Part shown: piece after piece, positions 11,201 through 19,512 of the stretch
Numbering within the stretch: the stretch's first letter is position 1
Layout: each line of letters starts with the position of its first letter
Assembly: GCA_008711135.1 (NCBI GenBank)
Contig: VUAW01000003.1
Location: 1-64,000, forward strand
Length of the DNA: 64,000 bases
Direction of reading: 5' to 3'
From: Rhodobacteraceae bacterium LNNU 3342
GTDB taxonomy: Bacteria; Pseudomonadota; Alphaproteobacteria; Rhodobacterales; Rhodobacteraceae
The notes under the pieces: generated by a model
Database searches by the model: none
Seen by the model: only the letters and a program-made list of their open reading frames with translations
What the model was told of the DNA's origin: nothing
Translations under genes and position numbers: made by a program

Positions 11201-11515
11201 GGCGACGGCGCGTTGGGTGAGCTTGTTGCGAAGCTGGATCTCGAATTCTGTGCCATAGAGACTGCTTTCCCTTCGCGCCTTGGGAATGAAGAACTCCCGC
11301 CGCTCCTTCCGGAGACGGTCGGTTAACTCGCTGGGCACAAAAGTTGGCGCCGTGAAGATAAACTGCAGGCTGTCGATCTTCGAGAGCTCGGACTTCAGAG
11401 CTTCGAACGCATATATCGAGAAACAGGACGCAGCGATCCGCAAACACGTTCCCCGGCCGACTGAAGCCTTCAGGTCGTCTCCGAGGAGATGGGAGGTATT
11501 ATCGATGATCTGCAT
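8243..11515 (-). CDS. SNF2-family helicase with N-terminal PLD-like region
   Basis: A 1090-residue SF2/SNF2 ATPase. Walker A is ADSVGLGKTFTA near residue 275, Walker B VVIDESHNFRN, motif III LMLSATPVNN, and the second RecA lobe contains KVLVFTAFADT, GTDCISEGQNL and RIIQRFGRIDRIGS. The first 200 residues resemble the phospholipase D-like domain that often precedes such helicases, but no convincing HxK(x4)D motif is seen, so nuclease activity may be lost. The ATG lies inside the WYL gene (17-bp overlap) and the stop overlaps DUF4391. Helicases of this type are core parts of several multi-gene antiphage systems (DISARM-like, Hma-like) and are not standard in simple type III systems. Confidence 0.87.
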   Translation of the reverse strand: MQIIDNTSHLLGDDLKASVGRGTCLRIAASCFSIYAFEALKSELSKIDSLQFIFTAPTFVPSELTDRLRKERREFFIPKARRESSLYGTEFEIQLRNKLTQRAVARECADWIRKKARFRSNTTKAPMQQFMHVAGSEGEVAYMPISGFTAVDLGYQKGDAVSNFVTRFDDPAHAKMYLQLFDQIWSDPDKVKDVTAAICEHIESVYQENSPERIYFMMLYNIFHDFLDEVDEDVLPNDLTGYQESAVWNKLFNYQKDAATGIINKLETYNGCILADSVGLGKTFTALAVIKYYELRNRSVLVLCPKKLADNWRNYNTNLTTNIFAKDRFNYDVLCHTDLSRTSGESFGVPLNRVNWGNYDLVVIDESHNFRNNDVYKDRETRYQKLMNKVIRSGVKTKVLMLSATPVNNRFNDLRNQLALAYEGQSEALSKNLKTQTSVEEIFRRAQKAFNEWSSLPPEERTAASILKALDFDFFELLDAVTIARSRKHIETFYDTKDIGKFPQRRKPLSYHRPITERSDVMGFNDIFTQLSVLKLAVYAPISYILPSRLRKYEEIYDTQVEGGRGKLRQADRERSLQALMTTNLLKRLESSVAAFRLTLRSLGANISRTLDAIDQFEKTGRSDSVSDYLAEMSEFDPEDDDLSGLDEFTVGKKVQISLADMDLPSWKHDLAADLVLIEDLTASMEKVKPADDAKLQHLLALIRQKVDEPLNPGNRKVLVFTAFADTANYLFDNLAPFAAQLGLNVGKVTGSDAPKTTLKKSYDFQSVLTLFSPRSKEKAIVLPNEPGELDILIGTDCISEGQNLQDCDFLINYDIHWNPVRIIQRFGRIDRIGSPNSQIQLVNYWPDISLDEYINLKERVENRMVIADVTATGDDNVLTAKSNDIAYRKEQLRRMQEEVIELEDAKAGISITDLGLNDFRMDLLNYVKQHGELDNVPFGMHAVVPAQPELGLQPGVIFALKNIHDSVNVNQQNRLHPFYLVYIDDSGRIIADHTEVKRLLDLIRSSCKGRIEPIRDVCRIFNERTEDGRKMGRYSDLLSSAIRSMIEVKEEKDIDSLFSGGRTTALTHTIKGLDDFELIAFLVIEGGNA

Positions 11516-12350
11516 CGACGACCTCCCGGTTTAGCAGCACGACCTGCGGCTCCCCGGTGGCCGGGGCCGTATCGAGTCCAAGCAGCCTTAATGCGTAGTA
11601 AAGCAGCGCACGTCGAACCTTGATCTTGGCCTTGCCGGCCCGCATGTCGTAATCGAGCGCAATAACCTTGGCCTGCATCTCCGACAGGTCGGGGTGGGGG
11701 CCGACTTCGAGCGTCACTTCGTAATGCCAGTCGTGGTCGTCGGTGACCAAGGCGTCACTCTCGCGCGATCCACGAACGTCGAGGATCCGGGAGAGCAGGA
11801 AGTCCTTGAAGCATTCGTCCGTCAGGCAAAACGCCCGAGTGTGCCAGCGAAGTCCGTTGAACGCGATCGCGTGAGGCGCAATCCAGCGCCAGCGCGGCTC
11901 GGGGCTGGACAGCGACTGGTACTTCACCTCAATCGCTTCGGATCGGCGTATGGCGCCGACGACTGAGCGAAGGGTTACAGGCTCAACACCCCGAACCGGC
12001 ATCGGCGCAGATCCGTAGGGCGGCAGGTCAGAGATCCAGCAATCTTTACGCTCCAGCACATCCTCGGCAACGAGGCGGAGCTGTGCGAGGTAGCGTGCTG
12101 CGTCTGGCGAATGGAACTTGCAGTCGAAGTCAGGGCCGCGGACGTAGGTGCGCACGCTTTTGTCGTACACCATGTTGCCCGGCGCAAGCGCGATGTAGAG
12201 GTTCAGGTCCGAGGATGCTTGGTTCACAGAAACGCCGAACTGTTGCATCACGTCGATGCGATTGACGTGCCCTTCCCAGAAAAGTCGGAACTCGATGAAC
12301 TCAAGACGTTGTTTGACGCCCCAGCGCAGCTCAACCTTTCCATCGCCCAC
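11499..12350 (-). CDS. WYL-domain transcriptional regulator (BrxR/CapW-like)
   Basis: About 283 residues from a GTG preceded by GGGAG. The N-terminal winged helix-turn-helix contains RLFWEGHVNR and FGVSVNQASSDL, and the following KSVRTYV wing is typical of BrxR/CapW regulators. A WYL domain follows (IEVKYQSLSS, IAPHAIAFNG, RWHTRAFCL) and then a WCX-like C-terminus. An upstream ATG at 12470 would add residues DNLPQERPFP that read as the tail of the neighbouring integrase fossil, so I prefer the GTG. BrxR and CapW bind their own promoters and repress defence operons until a ligand or phage signal relieves them; being first in this operon, the protein probably does the same. Ligand and operator are unknown. 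Confidence 0.85.
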   Translation of the reverse strand: MGDGKVELRWGVKQRLEFIEFRLFWEGHVNRIDVMQQFGVSVNQASSDLNLYIALAPGNMVYDKSVRTYVRGPDFDCKFHSPDAARYLAQLRLVAEDVLERKDCWISDLPPYGSAPMPVRGVEPVTLRSVVGAIRRSEAIEVKYQSLSSPEPRWRWIAPHAIAFNGLRWHTRAFCLTDECFKDFLLSRILDVRGSRESDALVTDDHDWHYEVTLEVGPHPDLSEMQAKVIALDYDMRAGKAKIKVRRALLYYALRLLGLDTAPATGEPQVVLLNREVVDADHR

Positions 12351-12439
12351 CTCGCTCTCCCGGCCCAGCCTAAGCACACGAACTGCGTGCGCCCAATTTC
12401 TGGGCCTACCGTATCGGCGAGAGCGTTCGCAATCAATCG

Positions 12440-13606
12440 GAAAGGGTCGTTCCTGCGGGAGATTATCCAAGGATTGCGTGAGGTTCTACGCCACCGCATC
12501 CTCCGCCATCCGCACCGGCTCGGCGGTAGGGCGATGCGCGCCGTGGCCTGGACCTGAGTGTGGCCGAGGAGCTTGCCAATCACCGGCAGGCCCTGACCTG
12601 AGGCGACTGCCGTGGACGCGAAGGTGTGGCGAGGGTCGTGGAGGCGCATGTCCTTCACACCCGCACGGCCGGAGGACGCGCTGCCAGAAGGGCTGGAGAA
12701 CACTCAGGCGCTTGCCCGGCAGGGTGCCGGTGATGACCTAGGAGTTCCCGTTGATGCGCTGAGCGTCGCGGAGCAATTCGAACGCAGGCTGTCTAAGATA
12801 GAAGATCTTAGCACCGGACTTGGAGCAAGCACGCGCAGAACGCGCTCGGCCAAGTCGACGTATGCCCATGCCAGCGTCATGATCTCGTTCAGCCGACACT
12901 CGGTCAGGATCAGCAGGCGGGCGGCGAGGATGGCCGAGGGCAGTTCGATCCCTTCGCCTCCATCTCGCGCAGCACCTCTTCGATCCGACGCAGTTCCGCT
13001 ACACGGAGGAAGCGCGCGCGCTCCCTCTTGATATTTCCCAATATGCTTTTGCGGAATGGTGCCGTCTAGCACAGGCCCCACATCTCGGCGAGGCTGAACA
13101 TCTTCGAGATTACTTCAGAGCAGCGGTGTGCCTTTCAAGGGATGTGGCGGAGGTCGTGGTGGAACGTCGCAACGTTCCCCCGGTGATGCCTGTGGCTGTG
13201 AGCTGCCCGAGCGCGTGCAGGATGAAGCGTCTGAGGTTACGGCGATACTCCTTCGCCGTGCTCGCCTTCACGCGGATCGCGATGTGCTCCTTGCCCAACC
13301 GTTCCGCCAGTTCCTTCACCGTAAATGCCTTGCGTCTCGCGTCCCTCTTAGCGGCGGGGTCCTCGCCATTGCGGGCGGCGGCGACAATAGAGATGGCGCG
13401 GTTGCGCGCCTGCTCGCAAGTGAGGACCGTTCTGAGCCCCGAGGCTGATCCGCCGGGACCGGCGGCCGACGCGATACTGGATCGCGTAGCCCTTGCGCCC
13501 GCTCGGCAGCACGCACAGCCCGAGGCCTGGGATCTCGCTGACCCAGACGAAGTACTCGGCGGGCGGGCTTCTGCGGCGTCGGCGAGGCGTTTGGGCACTT
13601 GCCCAT
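12440..13606 (-). pseudogene. Tyrosine recombinase (phage-type integrase) pseudogene
   Basis: Pieces of one integrase appear in order but in different frames on the minus strand. The N-terminus reads PKRLADAAEA, then AEYFVWVSEIPGLGLCV. The core-binding domain reads KAFTVKELAERLGKEH and STAKEYRRNLRRFIL. The catalytic domain reads LILTECRLNEIMTL, followed by RLHDPRHTFASTAVAS and IGKLLGHTQVQAT. At least four frameshifts and an in-frame stop are present, so it cannot be functional. It probably once mobilised the restriction island that begins right after it. Its tail runs into the sequence just upstream of the WYL regulator, whose promoter must therefore lie inside the fossil. Confidence 0.8.
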
Positions 13607-13737
13607 GATCAGGCAAACCGCACTGACGCCTGCGCGAAATCTGTCGGCGGTGGCGGAAGATGGCGAAACAAGTGGACGGTCCGAGCCGGAACCGCCATGG
13701 TCGAGCAGTTGCACCCTGAAAATTTTTGAATGACCTC

Positions 13738-15618
13738 ATGGCCGGCTCGACTTTCCAAACCAACCCGATTGATCTTCTCCGCCTTCTCGACGAATGCCAC
13801 CGCGGCGTGATCCAGCTTCCCGACTTCCAGAGAAGTTGGGTCTGGGACGAGGACCGGATCAAGAGCCTGATCGCTTCCGTTTCCCGCGCGTTTCCCGTCG
13901 GTGCACTGATGTCGCTCGACACCGGCGGCTCGGTCAACTTCAAGCCGCGCCCGATCGAAGGGGCGCCGGCAACGGCCGCCGACGCGGTCCCGCAGTCCCT
14001 GCTTCTTGACGGTCAGCAGCGCATGACCTCGCTCTACCAGGTCACGCTGCGCGGCAATGTCGTGGAGACGGTGACACCGAAACGGAAGAAAGTCCGGCGG
14101 TGGTTCTATATCGACATCCGCAAGGCGCTGGACGAAACGGTTGATCGGGAAGCCGCTATTCTGGGTCTGCCCGAAGACCGGGTCGAACGTATGGCGTTTG
14201 GCCGGGAGGGCGATCTCGACCTGTCCACCGCGGCAAAGGAATATGAAGCGCTGATGTTCCCTGTCACCCAAGTCTTCGACTGGGACAACTGGCAGGACGG
14301 GTTCGACGATCACTGGCGTGATGACCAGGAGGTGCGGAAGCTCTTCCGCGAGTTCAAGAAGCAGGTGCTTGAGAACTTCAAGGGCTACCGTGTCCCCGTG
14401 ATCGCGCTGGACCGGTCAACCTCGAAAGAGGCCGTCTGCGTGGTATTCGAGAAGGTGAACACGGGTGGCAAGCCGCTTGACGCGTTCGAACTGGTGACGG
14501 CCGTCTATGCCGCATCGGGACACGAGTTGCGGAAGGACTGGTACGGCGATGGGACCACGGCCGGTCGCCAGCAGCGCCTGGCGGAAACGCTTCGACCTGC
14601 AGCGGCCAAGGCCGGGATCCTGGCAGGCGTCGGCAACACCGACTTCCTTCAGGCCATCTCGCTGTTCCACACCCGCGAGAAGCGCCGCGCCGCCGAGGCG
14701 GCGGGCAAGCAAGGAAAGGAACTGCCTGCGGTTTCGGGCAACCGTCAGGCCCTGCTGGACCTGCCGCTTGAAGCCTACCTGAAGTACCAAGACCAGGTGG
14801 AACAAGGCTTCGTCCGCGCTGCGAAGTTCCTGCACATGCTTCACATCTACCGTGTGCCGGATCTGCCTTATCAGTCGCAGATCGTCCCGCTGGCCGCGAT
14901 CCTTGCCGATATCGGCGAGGATTGGGAGCACGACGCGATCCGCGGCAAGCTGGTGCAGTGGTACTGGAACGGCGTGTTCGGAGAACTCTATGGCTCGGCG
15001 ATCGATTCCCGGATCGCGCGGGACTTCATGGAGGTCCCGGCCTGGCTGAAGGGCGGCCCGGAGCCTGCCACCGTCGGCGAGGCCATGTTCCGCCCCGACC
15101 GCCTGAAAACCATGCGGATGCGCCTGTCGGCAGCATACAAGGGCGTGAACGCCCTTCTGATGAAGGAAGGCGCGCAGGACTTCCGCTCGGGGCAGCGTTT
15201 CGACCACACGGTCTTCTTTGGCGAGAACGTCGATATCCATCACATCTTCCCGCAGGACTGGTGCAAGTCCCGCAAGATCGAAGCCAAGGTTTATGACTCG
15301 ATCATCAACAAGACGCCGCTGTCGTTCCGCACCAACCGCATCATCGGCGGGGTGGCCCCTTCGGCCTATCTGGACAGGCTGGAAAAGGGGGCTGGCGTAG
15401 CCCCGCCGATCAGCGCCGTCAACCTCGACCACTATCTCCAGTCGCACCTCATCGATCCGCGCCTGCTCCGGTCCGACGATTTCGACGCGTTCATGGAAGA
15501 CCGGCAGAACAGGCTCCTGGCGCTGATCGAGACGGCGATGAACAAGCGTGCCTACGCCGGTGCCGCGCAAGACGAAGGGGAAGATGTCGACGACGAATTG
15601 CCCAGCGAGGCAGCCTGA
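13738..15618 (+). CDS. DUF262 and HNH (DUF1524-like) domain protein, GmrSD-type nuclease
   Basis: A 626-residue protein. The N-terminal DUF262 (ParB/sulfiredoxin-like) domain has VIQLPDFQRSWVW and the signature LLLDGQQRMTSLYQ near residue 90, with FEKVNTGGKPLDAFEL further on. The C-terminal part contains an HNH-type core, VDIHHIFPQDWC near residue 498, followed by NKTPLSFRTNR. This combination is that of GmrSD-like modification-dependent endonucleases, in which the DUF262 part uses NTP and the HNH part cuts DNA. A TTG at 13726 is possible, but the ATG is followed by the conserved part; no strong ribosome-binding site is seen for either. It is divergent from the integrase fossil and so probably a separate module in the same defence island. 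Confidence 0.85.
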   Translation: MAGSTFQTNPIDLLRLLDECHRGVIQLPDFQRSWVWDEDRIKSLIASVSRAFPVGALMSLDTGGSVNFKPRPIEGAPATAADAVPQSLLLDGQQRMTSLYQVTLRGNVVETVTPKRKKVRRWFYIDIRKALDETVDREAAILGLPEDRVERMAFGREGDLDLSTAAKEYEALMFPVTQVFDWDNWQDGFDDHWRDDQEVRKLFREFKKQVLENFKGYRVPVIALDRSTSKEAVCVVFEKVNTGGKPLDAFELVTAVYAASGHELRKDWYGDGTTAGRQQRLAETLRPAAAKAGILAGVGNTDFLQAISLFHTREKRRAAEAAGKQGKELPAVSGNRQALLDLPLEAYLKYQDQVEQGFVRAAKFLHMLHIYRVPDLPYQSQIVPLAAILADIGEDWEHDAIRGKLVQWYWNGVFGELYGSAIDSRIARDFMEVPAWLKGGPEPATVGEAMFRPDRLKTMRMRLSAAYKGVNALLMKEGAQDFRSGQRFDHTVFFGENVDIHHIFPQDWCKSRKIEAKVYDSIINKTPLSFRTNRIIGGVAPSAYLDRLEKGAGVAPPISAVNLDHYLQSHLIDPRLLRSDDFDAFMEDRQNRLLALIETAMNKRAYAGAAQDEGEDVDDELPSEAA

Positions 15619-15840
15619 CCCGCTGGCCGGACGGAGCCTGATGCCGTTCGAGCAGGAAGGGCACTGCGCTTACGTCGCTTTTGGAGTAGTTGCGGAGCGG
15701 CGCGGCGGCTTCAGGCATTGCCTTGTCCTAAATCTGAAAGAAGATCAGGCGTCGGCCGAGGCCTTCTCATGCATGGGGGCCCAGCGTCATCGGGAGGCCA
15801 TTCCCCCAGCTGCCTGCTCGACCGGATCCGGAGACGCGTC

Positions 15841-16629
15841 ATGAAACTTCTTGTTCTTGCGGACCTGCACGACGACTTCTGGACCGAGGCAGGGCGGGAT
15901 CCGTTCGCGGGATGCGAGGACCTTCTGGAAGATGTCGGCGCACTGATCCTTGCGGGAGACATCGCGAACAAGGCGCCCGTCCGCTGGAAATACGCGTTCG
16001 AGCGCCTCGGCAAGCGGTTCGATCTCGGCAAGACTTGGGTGTTTCCCGGCAACCACGACTTCTACGGCTTCCGCGTCGATGAGGAGGAGAGGCTGGCGGA
16101 AATCGCCGCGGCCTTCGGCATCGGGTACGCGCAGAAAACATCGATCATACTGGGCGGGTGCAGACTGCTCTGCGCCACGCTCTGGACCGACCTCTCGCTC
16201 GGGCTTGGCCGCGCGCAGAATGACTTTCACATCCCGAGGGTCATGAACGACTACCGTTACATCCGGAAAGCTTCCGCCGGCTATCGCCGGATCAAGCCAG
16301 ATGACGTTGTCGCCATCCACCGCAGCCACAAGGCATGGCTGGAGAATGAACTGGCGCAGCCCTTCGATGGAAAGACGATCGTTGTGACCCATCACGCGCC
16401 GCACCCCCATGTGCTGCAGGCCTATGCGGAAGGCGTTGATGCGGCCTATGCGAGCGATCTTGGCGATCTCATTGAACAAGGACGGCCGGACCTTTGGTTG
16501 TTCGGGCACTGCCACGATGCCTGTGACATCAATGTCAGCGGCACCGCATTGAGAAACGTCTCCCTGGGCTATCCGGCTGACGTGCCCGAACCGCGGGAAC
16601 GCGTGGCGCGCGGTCTCCTCGTCCTGTGA
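15841..16629 (+). CDS. Calcineurin-like metallophosphoesterase (copy A)
   Basis: A 262-residue protein with every canonical metallophosphoesterase motif: ADLH (Asp8, His10), LAGDI (Asp40), PGNHDFYG (Asn71, His72), VTHHAPHPH and FGHCHD. There is no signal peptide, so it acts in the cytoplasm on an unknown phosphoester. It starts 222 bp after the DUF262-HNH gene in the same direction, and a paralogue points toward it on the other strand 470 bp away. Substrate cannot be inferred; cyclic nucleotide or nucleic acid phosphodiesterase activity are both possible in this superfamily. Confidence 0.85.
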   Translation: MKLLVLADLHDDFWTEAGRDPFAGCEDLLEDVGALILAGDIANKAPVRWKYAFERLGKRFDLGKTWVFPGNHDFYGFRVDEEERLAEIAAAFGIGYAQKTSIILGGCRLLCATLWTDLSLGLGRAQNDFHIPRVMNDYRYIRKASAGYRRIKPDDVVAIHRSHKAWLENELAQPFDGKTIVVTHHAPHPHVLQAYAEGVDAAYASDLGDLIEQGRPDLWLFGHCHDACDINVSGTALRNVSLGYPADVPEPRERVARGLLVL

Positions 16630-17102
16630 ACTGGCGACAAGGCGCGCTCGTTGGGCCGGGATACGCCAGATCGGACGAGCCTGCGACGAACATGGAGCGG
16701 CCGCGGCCGTGCGGGAAGGCAAGGTGCTTGATGATCTGGCCCTCCGGCGGTGATGGGGCCAGCCAAGGAGTGAGTATGCAGAGCGGGTTGTCCCAAGTCG
16801 CCCTGTCTCGCGGAGGGCCCTTGGAAACCGAGCATCCGTCCGGATCTTTGCATGCTGACCATTGGTCGTCCCCCGGAACAACTTGGGCGATTTCCTTGTC
16901 GCAAGACGTGGCTGTGACGGTGGCTAACGTCACCTTCAAGGAGTGCTGCCAGCAGGGTTCGCGCGGCGCCACTAAGCGGACGCCGGACCTGAGCGACATT
17001 AAGGGGTTGGTGCAGAGAGGGAGACGTCACGACGGGAGCCTGGAGCAGTACCAGCCCTGAGTGCCGCAGCTTTCCGCCCGGCTTATGGGGCATGACTACC
17101 AC
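16630..17102. other. Intergenic stretch between convergent metallophosphoesterases
   Basis: About 470 bp with no recognisable gene, RNA or mobile-element end. A 144-codon open frame exists on the plus strand (16,626-17,060), but its product is low in recognisable structure and has no convincing ribosome-binding site, so I do not call it a gene. Confidence 0.5.
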
Positions 17103-17918
17103 TCAGTCAAAGCTGAGAAGGGTGGATGACCGCGTATCCAGCAGCCCTCTGCGCAGGAGCGATTGCCTGGCGCTGAACGGGATCTCGCTGGGGTAGCCGA
17201 AGGAGATGTTACGGAGCAGCGTGCGTCCCACTTTTCCCGACAGATGCCGGTGTGTGTGCCCGGACAGCCAGGCATCAGGGCGATGCATCAGAATCCAGTC
17301 ATCAAGGTTCGAGCAGAAGGCGGGGCTGAGCGGGCCGAGCGGACCTCCGATGCCGGGACTTGGGGCATGGTGCGTGACGACGACGGTGCGCCCCTTGTGA
17401 GGGATCTTGATGGCGGCAGTAAGCCACTCAAGGTGGTCGCGATGCACCTTGATCGTGTCCTCCGGCGTGATGCGACTGCCGCCGCGCGCCTTCTGGATCA
17501 GCAGGTAGTCGTTCATCCTGCGGCGCGCCGCCGCGACTGCGCCCTCCACGTCCCTGTTCAGCTCGAAGTTGCCCCAGAGCGTGCAGCAAAGGAACCTGAC
17601 CTTGTCGAACTCGAGGACCTCCTTCTGGGCAAAGTGCGCGCCGCGGTTCTCGACGATCTTCCTGAGTTCGGCATCGCCCTGAAGATGCCAGTCGTAGTAG
17701 TCATGGTTGCCCGGCGTGATCCAGACCTTGTCGAGATCGATCATCTCCCGCAGCCAGCCAAGGAAGGCGGGCCAGGTGCGCAGCGGGTCGCTGGAAACAT
17801 CCCCAGCGATGACCAAGGCATCAACCTCCTCGAGCACCGGTCGCATGGCGTCAGAAAGGTTCTGGCGATCATGGCGCCAGTGCTCGAAATGAAGGTCGGC
17901 TGTTACAAGGATCTTCAT
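17103..17918 (-). CDS. Calcineurin-like metallophosphoesterase (copy B)
   Basis: A 271-residue paralogue of the plus-strand enzyme at 15,841. The metal-binding motifs are the same and at the same positions: TADLH (Asp8, His10), IAGDV (Asp40), PGNHDYYD (Asn71, His72), VTHHAPSPG and SGHTHRH. No signal peptide is present. Its start lies about 45 bp from the outer end of the nested IS3 element, which may have separated it from former upstream neighbours. Two diverged copies in convergent arrangement suggest either duplication or gathering of related accessory genes; the substrate is unknown. Confidence 0.85.
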   Translation of the reverse strand: MKILVTADLHFEHWRHDRQNLSDAMRPVLEEVDALVIAGDVSSDPLRTWPAFLGWLREMIDLDKVWITPGNHDYYDWHLQGDAELRKIVENRGAHFAQKEVLEFDKVRFLCCTLWGNFELNRDVEGAVAAARRRMNDYLLIQKARGGSRITPEDTIKVHRDHLEWLTAAIKIPHKGRTVVVTHHAPSPGIGGPLGPLSPAFCSNLDDWILMHRPDAWLSGHTHRHLSGKVGRTLLRNISFGYPSEIPFSARQSLLRRGLLDTRSSTLLSFD

Positions 17919-18036
17919 GGCGTGGATCGCGGTTATCAGATCATGCCGCCTTCTTGAGGCGCAGTGTCCGTCGTCGAATGATTTGGAACAGGCGGTCTGA
18001 GTTTGGTTTGGAGGGCTCTGGCTCTATGGGTTGAGG

Positions 18037-18277
18037 TTATGCTGCCTGGCGCTGATGGATCAAGCGCCGGTTCTGGATGGTCAGTTTCTTGATCTTCTCC
18101 CTTTCTGCCAGGATGGCCGGGCCGCGTCCGTAGTAGACGTCAGTTGGTGTGAGGTTCCCGAGGCTCTCGTGATAGCGGTGGTTGTTGCAATGCTCGACAA
18201 AGGCGGCAATGGCTGCCTCGAGTTCGCCCTGCAGGTAGTAGTTTTCCAAAAGGATGCGGTTCTTGAGGGTCTGGTGC
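18037..18277 (-). pseudogene. IS3 orfB, C-terminal fragment
   Basis: Reads QTLKNRILLENYYLQGELEA, HCNNHRYHESLGNLTP and ends IQNRRLIHQRQAA, the C-terminus of an IS3-type DDE transposase, including the catalytic-region tail. It is separated from the middle fragment at 19,513 by the IS407-group insertion, whose GTGC duplication (18,274-18,277 and 19,513-19,516) falls in the Trp-His codons of KIERWHQ. Confidence 0.85.
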
Positions 18278-18358
18278 TGCTCTGCTCCCTGAAAACTGGA
18301 CCGTTTGAAGCTGGAGTTTTCGGCTACCCTTCCCTGGCTGGGAGAGGAGCTGAGAACG

Positions 18359-18625
18359 ATGAAGGCATCGAAGTTCACCGAGGCGCAGAAGGCGTTCATC
18401 CTGAAGCAGGGCGAGGAAGGCACGCCGGTTGCAGAGATCTGCCGCAAGGCGGGGATCAGTCAGGCGACCTACTTCAACTGGAAGAAGAAGTATGGCGGCT
18501 TGCTGCCTGACGAGATGCGCCGGCTGAAGGCGCTCGAGGACGAAAACAGCCGGCTCAAGAAGATCGTCGCTGACCTGACCCTTGATCGGGAAATGCTGCA
18601 GGACGTGATCCGCCGAAAGCTCTGA
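18359..18625 (+). CDS. IS407-group transposase OrfA
   Basis: An 88-residue helix-turn-helix protein starting MKASKFTEAQKAFILKQ, with the HTH segment VAEICRKAGISQATYFNWKK and a leucine-zipper-like helix LKALEDENSRLKKIV. It is read from the ATG that follows GAGAACG. It binds the terminal repeats and is normally fused to OrfB by -1 frameshifting; the orfB frame is indeed -1 relative to this one and overlaps its end. Confidence 0.9.
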   Translation: MKASKFTEAQKAFILKQGEEGTPVAEICRKAGISQATYFNWKKKYGGLLPDEMRRLKALEDENSRLKKIVADLTLDREMLQDVIRRKL

Positions 18626-19461
18626 GGCCTGCCCGGGCACGGCAATTGGTCGATGGGATGTTGGTGGACTGGGGCGTGTCGATCCGCCGGGCGTGTGGCG
18701 CCCTTCGCTTTGACCCGTCGAGCTATCATTACAAATCCCGCCGAACCGGGCAGGCCGCACTGGAGCTGAGGATCCGGGAGATCTGCGAAACGCGTGTGCG
18801 CTACGGATACCGGCGTGTGCATATTCTGCTGCGACGCGAGGGGTGGCAGGTGAACATCAAGAAGACCCGCCGGATTTACAATGAGTTGGGCTTACGGCTC
18901 AGGAACAAGCATCCGAAGCGGCGGGTCAAGGCGAAGCTGCGCGACGATCGCCAGGAGGCGGTCGGGCCGAACGATATCTGGGCCATGGACTTCGTTCATG
19001 ACCAGCTGGCCTTGGGCAACAAGCTGCGGATCCTGACCATCGTCGACACCCATTCCCGCTTTTGTCCCGCCGCCGACCCGCGCTTCACCTACCGCGGCGA
19101 GGATGTGGTCCAGACACTGGAACGAGTCTGTGCCCAAGTCGGCTACCCCAGAACCATCCGGGTCGACAACGGCAGCGAATTCATCTCGCGCGACCTCGAC
19201 CTGTGGGCCTATGCCAATGACGTCACCTTGGACTTCTCACGACCCGGCAAGCCCACCGACAATGGCTTCATCGAGGCCTTCAACAGCAAGCTTAGGTCTG
19301 AGTGCCTGAATGCCCACTGGTTCATGAGCCTTGCGGATGCGCGGGAAAAGCTGGAGACTTGGCGTAGGCACTACAACGAAGACCGACCCCACAGCGCGAT
19401 CGGATATAACGTCCCGATCGCTCTGCATTATCCCGGCGGCGTAGCCAGCCCGTCGCCATGA
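18613..19461 (+). CDS. IS407-group transposase OrfB (DDE integrase core)
   Basis: The DDE transposase subunit. The frame is open upstream of the TTG at 18,646 and overlaps orfA (PKALRPARARQLVDGM), so it is made mainly as an OrfAB fusion by frameshifting. Catalytic residues are visible in WAMDFVHDQ (first Asp), IRVDNGSEF (second Asp) and NGFIEAFNSKLR (Glu). The C-terminus WRRHYNEDRPHSAIGYN is typical. All key residues are present and no stop interrupts it, so it is probably active. Confidence 0.88.
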   Translation, partial: PKALRPARARQLVDGMLVDWGVSIRRACGALRFDPSSYHYKSRRTGQAALELRIREICETRVRYGYRRVHILLRREGWQVNIKKTRRIYNELGLRLRNKHPKRRVKAKLRDDRQEAVGPNDIWAMDFVHDQLALGNKLRILTIVDTHSRFCPAADPRFTYRGEDVVQTLERVCAQVGYPRTIRVDNGSEFISRDLDLWAYANDVTLDFSRPGKPTDNGFIEAFNSKLRSECLNAHWFMSLADAREKLETWRRHYNEDRPHSAIGYNVPIALHYPGGVASPSP

Positions 19462-19512
19462 CCGAGCCGGAAAACTCTAGCATCCGGCGGTCCAAGGTTG
19501 GGGAGCAGCGCA

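Larger units (their letters stand above)
18278..19512 (+). mobile_element. IS407-group IS3-family insertion sequence, 1235 bp
   Basis: A complete element with terminal repeats TGCTCTGCTCCCTGAAAACT at the left and TGCGCTGCTCCCCAACCTTG (complement) at the right, both followed by GGACCG. It carries orfA and orfB on the plus strand. A 4-bp target duplication GTGC flanks it, as expected for the IS407 group, and the length matches that group (about 1.24 kb). It inserted into the orfB of an older IS3 element. Being structurally complete it could still be mobile. Confidence 0.9.
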
